From: Clostridia bacterium
GTDB lineage: Bacteria > Bacillota > Clostridia > Christensenellales > Borkfalkiaceae
Length of the DNA stretch: 16,888 nt
Assembly (NCBI GenBank): GCA_900767495.1
Contig: CAAFZH010000022.1
Location: 1 to 16,888, forward strand
Direction: 5' to 3'
Shown: piece by piece, positions 8,540-15,299 of the stretch
How the letters are laid out: the number at the start of each line of letters is the position of its first letter
How positions within the stretch are numbered: position 1 is the first letter of the stretch
Position numbers and translations under genes: made by a program
Notes under the pieces: model-generated
Seen by the model: only the letters and a program-made list of their open reading frames with translations
What the model was told of the DNA's origin: nothing
Database searches by the model: none

Positions 8540-10843
8540 TTATCTTTTCTTTTTGAGTACGAGCGCCGCTCCTACGCCCACGAGCGCGGCGAAAAGCATT
8601 CCGCTCGTCGAGCCTTTACAACCTTTGCTTTGCGCCCTGTCGAGATAGTTAAGTTCCTCTTCGAGGTCAGTGTCTACGAGATATTTATTGTAGTCGTAAG
8701 GCGGCTCTACTTCCTTAATAATAGTTTCGGGATAATCGTTATCGCCGCAAACGTATATATCGGAAGTGTTAGCGATTGAAAAATCGTCTATATTAAGGAA
8801 GGTGTAACCCGTGCAGCAAAGCGCGACGTATCCGCTCGTTTCAACGCCCGTTACGGTGTAATAAAGAGTAAATTCCTTATCTCCCGCGCGACGCAGATAA
8901 AGCGAAAGCGTGTTGTTTTTGGCAACCCAGCGTACGCAAACGGCGTCGGTCGCCTTTATAGCCGTAGCGTCTTTGGTCTTGCCGTCGTACTCTACGGCGG
9001 TAAACAACGACGCGGGTATATCCTTAACCTTGGTAATTTCGAGTTTTTCCGGCACGGCGGTTTTACTGTAAACGTTGAGCGCGGAAGTATTGCCCGAGGG
9101 CGTTATAGTCATATAGAAGTTAAGGTAAGAACCGTAACTGCGCATATCGTAGGCGGCTCTGCCTATATCGAGACCTATCCACCTGCCCGGTTTTGTGCAC
9201 TGATGATTTTCCATATCTTCCGTACCGACGAAAATATCCGTTATTTTGTAATCGAGAATAAAATCGTCGTAAGAATACGCGGGCGCGAATACCGAGTTGT
9301 CCGAACAACCGTTGAAATTGAGTTTTCCGTTTTTTATAGACATCGCGTTTTCCGGGACGGAATACATATAAAAGTCGGGAGACTCCTCGTTGCCGAGATA
9401 ATCGGTGGAAAAGTTATGCGTAAGCGATTTGGTTTCGGGAACGAAGTAAATCGAATTTAAAATTTCAACCCGGCTTATCTTCACGTTTGTTCCGTTCGCG
9501 CACGCCGCAAAACCTAAATATCCGCCGTATACGGGACTTTCGGTTTTATAAGTAATTTTTACTTCGCCGTTTTCGCTTATCGTAATTTCGCCGTTTTTAT
9601 CGAATACCGCGCTTACGATTGCTCCTTGACTAAACGCAAAAGCCTCCTCTGCCAAAACGCCCTCTTCGTCGTTTTCTCCGTACTTTACGAGTTTGCCTTT
9701 TTCTTTATTCATAACGAACGCGTAAGTGTTTTGCACAAAAGGCTCGTCGCTCCTGCGGGAAAGTCCGAATATAAACGCCGCCGAAGATTCGTCGGTTATT
9801 TCCGCTTTGAAAGCGACGGTTAAGTTGGTGAAACTTTCAAGTATGCTTTCGTCTACCGCGACGCCCGTTTTAGCCATAACGCGCGCGCCCTCGGGCGAGT
9901 TTGCAAAGCCTAGCGAATCTGCGGAATTTATATAAGCGCGCACGTCCGCCGAACCTCCGCGATTTATTATCTCAAACACACCTTTGCCGCCGCCCTCGAA
10001 ATCTTCCTTAACGGTCGTACCGTCGGATTTTTCGATTATTATATTATCGAATTCCACACTGCCGTTTGCACTGTCGTGAACGCCGAGCCTTATATAACAA
10101 TCGTTATACTTTTTATTGGTGTCGGGAACGGTTATTTTTTTAGGACTTTGCGGATCGTTTGCGTCATAATCGGGGTTATCCATCGTTTTAATCGCGGTCG
10201 CCGTGAACGCTTTAACGAGTTCGGTCGCCCCTCGACGGTTGAAATACACGTCGAATTCGTAGGGCTTTTCGGCGTTGAAAACGTATTTTACGGTAAGCCA
10301 TTCACCCGTGTAGTCCGTTCCCTTGCCGCTGCCGAGGTCGAATTCCTCGCCCAAAAGTATGGCGTATTTATTTTTAGAGGGATCCGAAGGTTTCACGCCG
10401 TTTACGGACATATCGCGCATAGTAAACAGTAGCGGCGAGCCGTAAACCGACGGAACGCCGCCCGCCGCATACGCGTTACTTTCCAAAAGGTTGACGCCCA
10501 TCCAACTCGTAAAGCCTTTTTCCATAAAAAAATCGAATTGCAAGGACTTCATCGCGTATTTTTCGCGCGATAAAGCCGCGACCATTTCGCCGTTGGACTT
10601 TTTCTTTAAAAATTTCAGGGTCGATTTTCCGTCGTTCGTCTGACCGACAGTAGAATTATCGTCGCCGAATTTCGCCCAGTAGTTCTCGTCCACCGTACCT
10701 GCATTTTTCACGTTGGAAAAGTCGTCCTTTACGACTACGGTTTCCTTTTCTTTAGCCGAGGCGTTTATTATTCCGCCGCTTATCACGGTGAGCGAGAGTG
10801 CGGCAATAAGTGCCGCTATAATGCGTTTTTTAGACTTTTTCAT
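8540..10843 (-). CDS. Secreted multi-module LamG-like protein with Cys-containing membrane tail
   Basis: 767 residues. The signal peptide is cut near residue 30 (NASA, then K). Three beta-rich concanavalin/LamG-like modules lie at about 37-272, 278-463 and 470-693. The first has WMGVNL and VYGSPLLF (114-140), and the third has RWIGLDI and YGSYLNFYM (554-578), matching the signature in the other large secreted protein of this operon. An acidic linker (about 697-738) leads to a tail with GCKGS (C742), a hydrophobic stretch at about 748-763 and a KKKR end. That layout resembles Cys-containing sorting tails of the CTERM kind rather than LPXTG, and means the protein is surface-anchored. The ribosome binding site AAGGAGG is strong. 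It probably binds glycan near the transporter, as no catalytic motif is seen. Confidence 0.85.
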   Translation of the reverse strand: MKKSKKRIIAALIAALSLTVISGGIINASAKEKETVVVKDDFSNVKNAGTVDENYWAKFGDDNSTVGQTNDGKSTLKFLKKKSNGEMVAALSREKYAMKSLQFDFFMEKGFTSWMGVNLLESNAYAAGGVPSVYGSPLLFTMRDMSVNGVKPSDPSKNKYAILLGEEFDLGSGKGTDYTGEWLTVKYVFNAEKPYEFDVYFNRRGATELVKAFTATAIKTMDNPDYDANDPQSPKKITVPDTNKKYNDCYIRLGVHDSANGSVEFDNIIIEKSDGTTVKEDFEGGGKGVFEIINRGGSADVRAYINSADSLGFANSPEGARVMAKTGVAVDESILESFTNLTVAFKAEITDESSAAFIFGLSRRSDEPFVQNTYAFVMNKEKGKLVKYGENDEEGVLAEEAFAFSQGAIVSAVFDKNGEITISENGEVKITYKTESPVYGGYLGFAACANGTNVKISRVEILNSIYFVPETKSLTHNFSTDYLGNEESPDFYMYSVPENAMSIKNGKLNFNGCSDNSVFAPAYSYDDFILDYKITDIFVGTEDMENHQCTKPGRWIGLDIGRAAYDMRSYGSYLNFYMTITPSGNTSALNVYSKTAVPEKLEITKVKDIPASLFTAVEYDGKTKDATAIKATDAVCVRWVAKNNTLSLYLRRAGDKEFTLYYTVTGVETSGYVALCCTGYTFLNIDDFSIANTSDIYVCGDNDYPETIIKEVEPPYDYNKYLVDTDLEEELNYLDRAQSKGCKGSTSGMLFAALVGVGAALVLKKKR

Positions 10844-10858
10844 ATTTACCTCCTTATT

Positions 10859-11758
10859 TTAAAACGAAACGTCGGCAAAGAATCGTTCGCTTACGTTTTT
10901 AACGATAACTATTATCGGCGCGGCAAAAAGCGAACAACATATACCAAACGCCGCGGCCTTTTCCAGGTTCTGACTTCCGCCCGAAACCAAACTGTTTATA
11001 ACGTAGGCTATCGTGGCGGAATCGCCCGCGCCCTGCGTTATGAGTTGGACTTGTATAAAGAATGTGAACACGCTGGTGCAAGAAAGCACCAAAGAGGTGC
11101 TTATCATAGGCCATATAAGCGGCACTACGACAGTTACGAGTTCACGGAACATTCCAATCCCTTCGAGTTTGCCGTATTCGATTATTTCTTCGGGGATGCG
11201 GTTCATACTGCCGCCCGTTATAAGCACGCTGTAACCTATGCCCGCCCAGTTACAATAAAGCAGTATAAGCGGAAACGCGTAGCGCGAATCCATAAAAAAG
11301 TCGGGCACTTCTTCCGCACCGAGCGCACGCATAATAGCCGCAACAGGACCTACCGTAGGGTCAAGCATATATTTATATACCATTGTAAGCACTACGATAG
11401 AAATTATCGACGGCAAAAAGAATATTACTTTAAACACCCTTGCACCGTAAATCTTTTTGAATACGAAGTAGCCGAATATTATGCCGAGCGGTTGACTGAT
11501 AAACACGCTGTTTAAAAATACGAACAATGAATTTTTAAGTGCGACTTTCATTTGGCGCATATTTACGAGTTCGTAGAAAAACTCGCGATAATATTTAATA
11601 CCGTAGACGGTTTCGCCCTTCGCCCAGTCGAAATACGTAAACGACATACGCACGGTGTTTATATTTACGTAGACGAAAAACACGAGGAATTGCAACACGG
11701 GGTAAGCCATCATACACAGTATAAATAAGGCGTTACGATTGTAAGTTTTGGTTTTCAA
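10859..11758 (-). CDS. ABC sugar transporter permease, MalF type
   Basis: 299 residues with about six membrane segments. The family's cytoplasmic EAA-type loop is PEEIIEYGKLEGIGMFRELVTVVVPLIWP, near 189-217. It pairs with the MalG-type permease at 12953-13822 to form the channel for the sugar-binding lipoprotein. The start is TTG at 11756-11758: a TAG stop lies directly before it, so no longer product is possible, and AGGGGG at 11768-11773 stands 9 bases upstream. The first ATG in frame would be at codon 16, inside the first membrane segment. The gene overlaps the end of the hydrolase gene by 26 bp, so translation is probably coupled. It is unusual that a hydrolase gene separates the two permease genes. 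Confidence 0.92.
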   Translation of the reverse strand: MKTKTYNRNALFILCMMAYPVLQFLVFFVYVNINTVRMSFTYFDWAKGETVYGIKYYREFFYELVNMRQMKVALKNSLFVFLNSVFISQPLGIIFGYFVFKKIYGARVFKVIFFLPSIISIVVLTMVYKYMLDPTVGPVAAIMRALGAEEVPDFFMDSRYAFPLILLYCNWAGIGYSVLITGGSMNRIPEEIIEYGKLEGIGMFRELVTVVVPLIWPMISTSLVLSCTSVFTFFIQVQLITQGAGDSATIAYVINSLVSGGSQNLEKAAAFGICCSLFAAPIIVIVKNVSERFFADVSF

Positions 11759-12956
11759 CTACGAACACCCCCTCGCCCGCGCCGAGCGTAATTTCCGACT
11801 CTTCGCTTACGGCGTATTTGCCGTTTAAAGTATAAATTTCGCCCTTAACGCCTACGCTTACTTGCGTATACTTTTTGGCGTAAGGATCTTCGGCGTTGAC
11901 TATCAGATAGGCGATTTTATTATCTTTAGTTAAAAATTCGCCTACGAGCATCGCGCCGTCGGACTTTATTTTTTCGCTTGTTTCCTCGTCCGCACCTTTG
12001 AAAATAGACGGAACGCCCTTTAAAAGATAAGTGCGCTTACGCGAAGAATTTGCTATAATCTCGCCGAAAAGATTTACGAAAGCGTGTATGCGCTTTGCGT
12101 CGAAATACTTCCAAGTCCGCTCGCCGCTCGATAAAACGAGTGCGGGATTAAACTTTTTTTCGCGTTCCGCGGCGTAATAGCCCGGCCAAGTCCAGTAAGT
12201 ATAATAAATCAGATTTTTACTGCCGTAAGCAAGGCAAGCCATTATCTGAAAAGACAAAGCAGCGTAATCTATCTCTGTCTTTCTCTTGCAAAAGTTGCTC
12301 GACTGAACGAAAGTCCACAAATCTCTGCCGTTTTTATCGCAGGCGTCGGCAACGACTTTAAGGTTGTACAAATAGTCACCGCGTGTGTAGTCGCCGCTTT
12401 CGTTTTTCATAAACGGATAGTGGTCGAAACAAATAAATGCAGTGCTTACCGTCTGCGCATAGCGTGCGATATAGTCGGGATAATCAGCGCCGAGTTGGGT
12501 TACGTCGTTTGCGTAAGTCGGCAACAAATTGACGAAAAATCCGTAGGGCTTATTATCGAAAAACTTATCGAAACCTTTTTTCATTGCGGCAAGCGCGCCG
12601 TATTTTTCGCAATTCGGCTCATCGCAAATAAACATACCCGCAAAGGAAGAATAACTCTTGTACGCATTATACTCGTAGGCGTTTTTCTCGAACAACTCGG
12701 GATCGTAATTTTCGTCCCAGTTTATCTCGTTTCTTACGTAATATTCAAGTCCGTACTTTTCGGCGTATTTAAGTCCGCGTTCGCCCTGCTCGCGAGTGCG
12801 TTCCAAAAGCGCGATAACGCCCGTAAATCCGCCCTCTTTTAAATAGCCGTACTGCTCGTCGTTAATGCACTCGGGATTTTCGTAATCGCTTTCCCGAAAT
12901 TTATTCCAGTCTTTCGGCATAGGTCCTTCGTACGCCGTAAATTTAATCTTTTTCAT
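11733..12956 (-). CDS. Soluble glycoside-hydrolase-like protein, TIM-barrel type
   Basis: 407 residues from the ATG at 12954-12956. A longer open frame exists upstream but runs out of frame through the permease gene. The chosen start has GGAGG 9 bases upstream and overlaps the permease stop as ATGA. The product has no signal peptide. It carries ECINDEQYGYLKEGGFTGVI (29-48), FICDEPN (109-115), FVNLLPTYA (141-149), CFDHYP (176-181) and YYTYWTWPGYY (251-261), and so parallels the lipoprotein at 7126-8529. The likely acid/base residue is E113. It probably acts on the same bond as its lipoprotein paralogue, but on imported fragments in the cytoplasm. The GH family could not be identified, and the second catalytic residue is uncertain. 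Confidence 0.78.
   Translation of the reverse strand: MKKIKFTAYEGPMPKDWNKFRESDYENPECINDEQYGYLKEGGFTGVIALLERTREQGERGLKYAEKYGLEYYVRNEINWDENYDPELFEKNAYEYNAYKSYSSFAGMFICDEPNCEKYGALAAMKKGFDKFFDNKPYGFFVNLLPTYANDVTQLGADYPDYIARYAQTVSTAFICFDHYPFMKNESGDYTRGDYLYNLKVVADACDKNGRDLWTFVQSSNFCKRKTEIDYAALSFQIMACLAYGSKNLIYYTYWTWPGYYAAEREKKFNPALVLSSGERTWKYFDAKRIHAFVNLFGEIIANSSRKRTYLLKGVPSIFKGADEETSEKIKSDGAMLVGEFLTKDNKIAYLIVNAEDPYAKKYTQVSVGVKGEIYTLNGKYAVSEESEITLGAGEGVFVVENQNLQS
11756..11773 (-). promoter_or_regulatory. Ribosome binding site and TTG start of the MalF-type permease
   Basis: AGGGGG (11768-11773), 9 bases, then TTG (11758-11756) with a TAG codon directly in front. The site lies inside the upstream hydrolase gene. 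The use of TTG rather than ATG suggests lower or coupled translation. Confidence 0.6.
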
Positions 12957-13822
12957 CCTTTTAATCCTCCGCCTATCGAAATACCCATTATTTGCTTTTG
13001 AAACGCTATAAAGAACACTATTATAGGCACGGTGGCAACCATCATTGCCGCAAAAAGTTTGGCGTACTCGCCTATTTGCGCCGCCTGCACCTGCAAAAAG
13101 TACAGTCCTACCGCAAGCGTCGGGTGCGATTGATAAAACAAATACGGCATCCAATATTCGTTCCAACAACCTATAGCCTTTAAAACGCCTACCGTTATTA
13201 CCATGGGCATAGCCATAGGCAGCATTATTTTTACGAATATCTGAAAGTTATTCGCTCCGTCGAGCATCGCGCTCTCCGCATACGACCAGGAAACGCCTTT
13301 GAAAAACGCGTATAAATATAAGTAATGCCCGCCGAACGCACCGGAACTCATCAACAACATACCGAGATACGAACCGAAAAGTTTTGTATCTATCATAAGT
13401 TTGTACGTTGCGGGAAGTGCTCCGAGCGTGGGGATGGTCATTGAAAGTATTATGAAAGTATGGATAAACGCCTTACCCTTAAACTTATACTTTGACATAC
13501 AATACGCCGCAATCGTCGTTGCAACGAGCGAGGCAAGCGAACAACCGACTGTTAAAGTTATCGAATTATAGAACATATTGCCTATATTGTATTCCTTGAA
13601 AACCGCCGCATAGTTGGAAACGAGCCACTTTTTAGGTAAACCGAAAGTGTCCGTTCGGATAGAAAGGTTGTCTTTAAAAGAGTTTAAAAGCAACCATATA
13701 AAAGGATAGATAAGAGTGAAAGAATAAAGCACGAATATGGCGAAAGCAATCCACATGGCAATCGCCTCGCCCCGTCCTCTCTTTATCCTTTCGCCTTTTA
13801 GTTTCATAGCAATTTCAGCCAT
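12953..13822 (-). CDS. ABC sugar transporter permease, MalG type
   Basis: 289 residues with about six membrane segments. It has the typical second-permease start (FTLIYPFIWLLLNSFKDN, near 35-52) and the EAA loop ESAMLDGANNFQIFVKIMLP at 183-202, which contacts the ATPase. It forms the membrane channel with the MalF-type protein. No ATPase gene is present in the window, so a shared MsmK-type ATPase encoded elsewhere is expected. It is the first gene of the operon. A GAGGGGG stretch ends two bases before ATG, giving a workable 5-base spacing from GAGG. A second ATG at codon 6 is possible but less well placed. Its stop overlaps the next gene as ATGA. Confidence 0.93.
   Translation of the reverse strand: MAEIAMKLKGERIKRGRGEAIAMWIAFAIFVLYSFTLIYPFIWLLLNSFKDNLSIRTDTFGLPKKWLVSNYAAVFKEYNIGNMFYNSITLTVGCSLASLVATTIAAYCMSKYKFKGKAFIHTFIILSMTIPTLGALPATYKLMIDTKLFGSYLGMLLMSSGAFGGHYLYLYAFFKGVSWSYAESAMLDGANNFQIFVKIMLPMAMPMVITVGVLKAIGCWNEYWMPYLFYQSHPTLAVGLYFLQVQAAQIGEYAKLFAAMMVATVPIIVFFIAFQKQIMGISIGGGLKG
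12954..12970 (-). promoter_or_regulatory. Ribosome binding site fixing the start of the soluble hydrolase
   Basis: GGAGG (12966-12970), 9 bases, then ATG (12956-12954). The ATG overlaps the TGA of the permease gene. This excludes the 71-residue upstream extension of the open frame, which is a shadow of the permease. Confidence 0.75.
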
Positions 13823-13880
13823 AACCCCCTCGAAAAGAAATTTTATTTTAGCCGCAAGCGATTACTTAAAAACTTAATCC

Positions 13881-13914
13881 GGCGGCTACGAAATTATTTT
13901 AACATTACGCCGCC
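13881..13914. promoter_or_regulatory. Inverted repeat flanking the operon promoter -10 box (possible operator)
   Basis: GGCGGC (13881-13886) and GCCGCC (13909-13914) are perfect inverted partners 22 bp apart. They centre on the -10 box and stand out as GC-rich in an AT-rich stretch. A protein bound here would block or reshape initiation. Which protein binds is unknown; the operon's own AraC regulator is one candidate, though AraC sites are usually direct repeats further upstream. Confidence 0.4.
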
Positions 13915-13924
13915 TTACAGTCAA
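13896..13924 (-). promoter_or_regulatory. Sigma-A promoter of the operon
   Basis: On the minus strand, TTGACT (13919-13924) is followed by a 17-base spacer and TAAAAT (13896-13901). Each box matches the consensus in 5 of 6 bases. Transcription would begin near 13889, giving a leader of about 67 bases before the first permease gene. No other comparably good promoter was found between here and position 42. Confidence 0.7.
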
Positions 13925-13963
13925 TACTGTTTATTGCCTTGCTTAAAACGTGTTGTGTTTTAT

Positions 13964-13972
13964 TGCCAGGCA
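13964..13972. promoter_or_regulatory. Short palindrome upstream of the operon promoter
   Basis: TGCCAGGCA reads the same on both strands around a central base. It lies about 40 bp upstream of the -35 box, where an activator site would be expected. At this length it may be chance. Confidence 0.2.
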
Positions 13973-13999
13973 GCAAATTTTAAATGCGTTAAAAAAGTA

Positions 14000-14015
14000 T
14001 TTTTAAATTTAAAAA
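14000..14015. repeat. Perfect 16-bp AT palindrome
   Basis: TTTTTAAATTTAAAAA is a perfect palindrome in the 348-bp region between the two divergent transcripts. It could be a protein-binding site or simply reflect the high AT content here. Confidence 0.35.
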
Positions 14016-14027
14016 CACGGCAAAACG

Positions 14028-14051
14028 GGCTAAATTTAATCAAATTTAGCC
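14028..14051. repeat. 10-bp inverted repeat with 4-base loop
   Basis: GGCTAAATTT (14028-14037) and AAATTTAGCC (14042-14051) are perfect partners around AATC. There is no clear T-run on either strand, so it is a poor intrinsic terminator. It sits between the divergent promoters and may be an operator or an insulating hairpin. Confidence 0.45.
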
Positions 14052-14137
14052 TAAATTTCAACTCAGAACGAACGACAAAAAAACACCTCGAGCAATAAAA
14101 TATAAGTGCCGTATCATTTATCGCATATATTTTCAAG

Positions 14138-14166
14138 TTAATTTTTCGTCGTTTATATGCTACAAT
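14138..14166 (+). promoter_or_regulatory. Extended -10 promoter for the sigma-like gene
   Basis: TGC followed by TACAAT (14158-14166) forms a good extended -10 box. A weak -35 (TTAATT, 14138-14143) stands 17 bases upstream. It points towards the sigma-like remnant on the plus strand and places the transcript start near 14173, at the edge of the hairpin at 14171-14202. Confidence 0.5.
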
Positions 14167-14170
14167 ATAA

Positions 14171-14202
14171 GTGAAAAAGTTTGCTTGCAAGGACTTTTTC
14201 AC
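14171..14202 (+). other. Perfect 10-bp hairpin at the start of the plus-strand transcript
   Basis: GTGAAAAAGT (14171-14180) and ACTTTTTCAC (14193-14202) pair fully. The loop between them holds a nested TTGC/GCAA pair. With the promoter above, this hairpin would form the 5' end of the mRNA, so it may protect the transcript or act as an operator. No T-run follows. Confidence 0.45.
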
Positions 14203-14293
14203 GCTATATTTCAACGGACGGCTGTTATTTGCTTGTAGCAAAGAACATAGTATCGATATTGCCTGTATTCGTAAAATGATGAAGTTGATAAAT

Positions 14294-14582
14294 ATGAAAA
14301 CGAGAGATTATTATCGCTCCGTAAGTCTTGACGCTTTAACACCCGTAAGCGAGCCGTCATACGAGCCATCATACGAAATAAAAGAAGAAGTTGCACAAGA
14401 TTACTTTGTACAAAAAAATCGTTTCAAGCCTGAATTTAACCGAAAATATGCGTATCGCTTTGGAATGCCGCCAAAACGGCTTAAGTTGTCCCGAAATAGG
14501 CAGAGTTTTATCTCGCGCGCAAGCGACGGTGTATGAATACTTTATCAAAATGCGCCAAAGATACACGGCAATCTACGGATAA
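14294..14582 (+). pseudogene. Sigma-70 region-4-like regulator, broken by a frameshift
   Basis: Two overlapping frames make one protein if a base is removed from the run of seven A's at 14412-14418. The first part starts MKTRDYYRSVSLDALTPVSE and contains a PSYEPSYE repeat. The second part continues IVSSLNLTENMRIALECRQ, then NGLSCPEIGRVLSRAQATVY, which looks like the helix-turn-helix of sigma region 4. The joined product would be 95 residues from the ATG at 14294; an ATG at 14276 would add six. Small sigma-like proteins of this kind occur in phages and integrative elements, which fits the recombinase remnants next door. Whether the break is a true mutation, a sequencing error in the homopolymer or programmed slippage cannot be decided here. 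Confidence 0.55.
14350..14373 (+). repeat. 12-bp tandem repeat inside the sigma-like gene
   Basis: GAGCCGTCATAC is followed directly by GAGCCATCATAC, one base different. It encodes EPSY twice and probably arose by slippage. Confidence 0.4.
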
Positions 14583-14592
14583 TTTTTTACAT

Positions 14593-14640
14593 AAAAAAAG
14601 CCTAACTCTTCCGTTACTTCTAACGGTTCAAGTCAGGCTT
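14593..14640 (-). terminator. Intrinsic terminator after the recombinase remnant
   Basis: On the minus strand an outer stem AAGCCT/AGGCTT and an inner stem CCGTTA/TAACGG enclose a GAAG loop, and a run of T's follows (14593-14597, continuing the T's of the stem). The hairpin begins inside the stop codon of the recombinase fragment. On the plus strand there is no T-run after it, so it should act mainly in the minus direction. Confidence 0.75.
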
Positions 14641-15289
14641 ATCCTGGTGCACCTTGGCATTTCAAATCCGAATTGTTTTTGCCGTCCGAGAGTTCGGATA
14701 GCATTACGGTTCTCGTTCCGTCTTTATAGTTGAACGTGAACGTAATTTTATCGTCGTAAACATAAATAGCGTTTATAAAACCGTCTATCAGCCGTTGTTT
14801 TCCTTCTTTCGTCGAAATATCGAGTTTGCCGAACTTTTCTATGCCGAAACGAATTTGTTCTTTCGATAAGAACGGCTTTTTGATTTTCTCTTGCAAAATC
14901 GTTATTTCGAGTTCTTTCTTTTCCTTTTCGAGCGCGGCAAATCTCTCTTTCGTCGTATCGAAAATAATTCCTTGTTCTATGGCTTGCATTATGTTTGTAA
15001 GCCGTTTTTCTACGTCTGCAAGTTGCGCTTTCAGTTTCGGTATTCTCGGATTTTCTTCTCCTTGCAACGCATAAATTTTGTCCGTAAGATAGTCGATTAC
15101 CTCGTTATTTTGCAAAATATCGAGCGCGACTTTTACCGCCAAATCTTCAATCCATTCTTTCCGAACCGGCTTTTTATCGCAGGTATGCACTTTCTTCGTA
15201 TTATAGCACTTGTAATAGCGGTAAACTTTGGAAGTTCCCATGCCGCTTTCGCCGACCATATGCGCGCCGCATTCGCCGCAAAAAAGTTT
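14639..15289 (-). pseudogene. C-terminal remnant of a large serine recombinase
   Basis: An ATG at 15259 would give 206 residues, but recognisable homology continues upstream in the same frame to about 15289 (KLFCGECGAHMVG). The N-terminal zinc-ribbon half thus lies before that ATG, and the frame is closed by a stop at 15338-15340. What remains is the recombinase zinc ribbon (CGEC, then YYKC and HTC), a long coiled coil (about residues 65-130 from the ATG) and a C-terminal beta segment (NAIYVYDDKITFTFNYKDGT). The catalytic serine domain and the DNA-binding recombinase domain are both absent. It follows the second recombinase gene directly, and the two probably formed a tandem pair in the original element. 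It cannot catalyse recombination. A regulatory leftover role is conceivable but unsupported. Confidence 0.75.
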
Positions 15290-15299
15290 ATTTGTTTGC

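Larger units (their letters stand above)
13823..14170. other. Intergenic regulatory region between divergent transcripts
   Basis: 348 bp without a convincing gene. It holds the operon promoter with the flanking inverted repeat, two further inverted repeats, the plus-strand promoter and AT-rich spacer. A minus-strand open frame at 13960-14241 was considered and rejected. Confidence 0.6.

Noticed and set aside
12957..13169. 71-residue N-terminal extension of the soluble hydrolase frame
   Set aside because: It runs out of frame through the MalG-type permease gene, has no hydrolase-like sequence, and the ATG at 12956 has a good ribosome binding site and ATGA overlap.
13960..14241. Minus-strand open frame of 93 codons in the regulatory region
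   Set aside because: It starts with TTG, is rich in Lys/Phe/Asn as expected from AT-rich DNA, has no domain, and covers the plus-strand promoter and hairpin.
14171..14293. GTG-initiated extension of the sigma-like gene
   Set aside because: The GTG lies at or before the predicted transcript start and inside the hairpin stem. The added residues show no family pattern. The start at 14294 or 14276 is preferred.
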